From positions 186,001 through 250,000 of the forward strand of contig NZ_JACOQL010000004.1 in assembly GCF_014490725.1 (NCBI RefSeq): DNA of 64,000 nucleotides, written 5' to 3'. Source of the DNA: Paracoccus amoyensis. GTDB lineage: Bacteria; Pseudomonadota; Alphaproteobacteria; Rhodobacterales; Rhodobacteraceae. Under the pieces are notes generated by a model that worked only from the letters and a program-made list of their open reading frames with translations, made no database searches and had not been told where the DNA came from. The position numbers and the translations under genes were made by a program. Of this stretch, positions 63,331 to 64,000 are shown in pieces. The first letter of the stretch is position 1, and the number at the start of each line of letters is the position of its first letter.

Positions 63331-64000
63331 ATGCGCCGGATTATCCATAACTCGACAGCTATTGCTGCCTGTCTGTCGCTTCTGGCACCGCAATTCGCAC
63401 AAGCCCAACTGGTTGGTGCGGGTGCACCCTACAATGCTGCCGACAGCCAGCCACAATTTGCTGACGATTCGATTATCCTTGCCCAGGCCGAGCGGGATGA
63501 ACAGCAGGCCAAGCCGCGCCGTAACCAGCAGCAGGCTGAAGAAAACCGGCGTCAGCGCCGCGAACGCGCGGAAAAACGCCAAGAGCGTCAGGCCGACCAA
63601 CGGCAAGAGCAGGGCGAGCGGGCACAGCAGCGCCAGCGTCGTCAGGCCGACCGCGAAGAGCAGCGCGGTGAGCGTGCAGAGCAGCGCGAGCGGCGGCAAG
63701 AGCGTCAGCAGGCCAATCAACAGCGCCGCAATGCCGAACGTCCCCAAACTGCCGACCGCGAGCAAGAGCGCCGTCGTCCGCAAGCTGCCGAGCGCAAGCA
63801 AGAGGCCGAGCGGCCACGCCAACAGCGAGCCGACGACAATCGGGAACGTCCGCGCCAACGGGATGCCCAGCAGCGCGAGGATTCGCATATAGGGATGCGG
63901 GCCGAAGATCGTCCGCGTGTTGCGCCCAGCCAGCGGGATGATCTGGGCGCAGCCCTGGCCGCTGAACGTGAACAGCGCCGGGGGAATCGTCAGGAACGCG
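63331..64000 (+). CDS. Exported Gln/Arg/Glu-rich coiled-coil protein, 3' end outside the window (possible OmpA-type N-terminus)
   Basis: From ATG 63331, behind GGAAAGGAG, the frame stays open to the last base: 223 codons, no stop. The first 25 residues form a signal peptide (AACLSLLAPQFAQAQ). From about residue 55 on, the chain is a run of imperfect heptad-like units rich in Gln, Arg and Glu (ERRQERQQANQQRRNAERPQ and many like it), probably helical and periplasmic. In Rhodobacterales such a head often precedes a C-terminal OmpA peptidoglycan-binding domain, but that part is not seen here. No function can be assigned. Confidence 0.8.
   Translation, partial: MRRIIHNSTAIAACLSLLAPQFAQAQLVGAGAPYNAADSQPQFADDSIILAQAERDEQQAKPRRNQQQAEENRRQRRERAEKRQERQADQRQEQGERAQQRQRRQADREEQRGERAEQRERRQERQQANQQRRNAERPQTADREQERRRPQAAERKQEAERPRQQRADDNRERPRQRDAQQREDSHIGMRAEDRPRVAPSQRDDLGAALAAEREQRRGNRQER

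Noticed and set aside
63601..63900. CRISPR-like regular repeats
   Set aside because: The short repeats are in-frame codon patterns of a Gln/Arg/Glu-rich protein; there are no constant repeats with unique spacers.

Overview
The window reads as a chromosomal segment of a GC-rich alphaproteobacterium of the Rhodobacterales, most like Paracoccus. This rests on protein wording and on gene orders typical of that group: yceD-rpmF-plsX-fabH-ihfA-merR, mreBCD-mrdA-rodA, rsh-rpoZ, and DUF2849-cysI-cysH-DUF934-fpr beside an Lrp-type regulator. No phage, CRISPR array, rRNA or complete insertion sequence was found.

Layout. 1-534: 3' part of trxC and tRNA-Ala(CGC). 535-1314: relics of IS3-family transposases. 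1315-14500: an aromatic-acid degradation block. The minus-strand run catB-catC-catA-benA-benB-benC-benD-benK-pcaD takes benzoate to catechol, through ortho cleavage, to 3-oxoadipate. It is divergent from a LysR regulator (frameshifted here) across an ATAC-N7-GTAT operator. pcaI, pcaJ and pcaF then give succinyl-CoA and acetyl-CoA under a divergent IclR regulator. 14851-20739: dCTP deaminase, tRNA-Pro(GGG), a MerR-like regulator, ihfA, a C4 zinc-finger protein and the lipid-initiation genes fabH, plsX, rpmF, yceD. 20898-25113: bamE, an SseB-like gene, phosphatidylcholine synthase, a peptide-type ABC binding protein and a decayed FucP-type transporter. 25281-27455: leuA behind a leucine-rich leader peptide. 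27651-34187: the cell-shape operon mreB-mreC-mreD-mrdA-rodA followed by a 2-hydroxyacid dehydrogenase. 34191-41481: DUF2062 protein, rsh, rpoZ, folK, an NYN-domain protein, pyrG and secG. 41553-50247: cobQ, a frameshifted Sel1-like gene, ispH, a tightly overlapping GST/LysE/rnhA/TRIC set, a truncated haemoglobin, an FAD monooxygenase and a membrane protein. 50354-57791: ileS with a possible short leader ORF, a GAF histidine kinase, an aldo/keto reductase, a glycosyltransferase-like protein, an ArsC-family protein and an Lrp regulator. 57891-61864: the assimilatory sulfite/APS reduction operon. 61958-63172: glutaryl-CoA dehydrogenase. 63331-64000: the start of an exported Gln/Arg/Glu-rich protein that runs off the window.

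Most of the window is ordinary core genome. The less routine parts are the catabolic block, possibly a tRNA-Ala-associated island because a 13/14 copy of the tRNA 3' end lies at its far side; two leader-peptide candidates (leuA, convincing; ileS, speculative); several strong unexplained hairpins; and two single-base frameshifts that are either real lesions or assembly errors. I did not find a convincing wholly new system.
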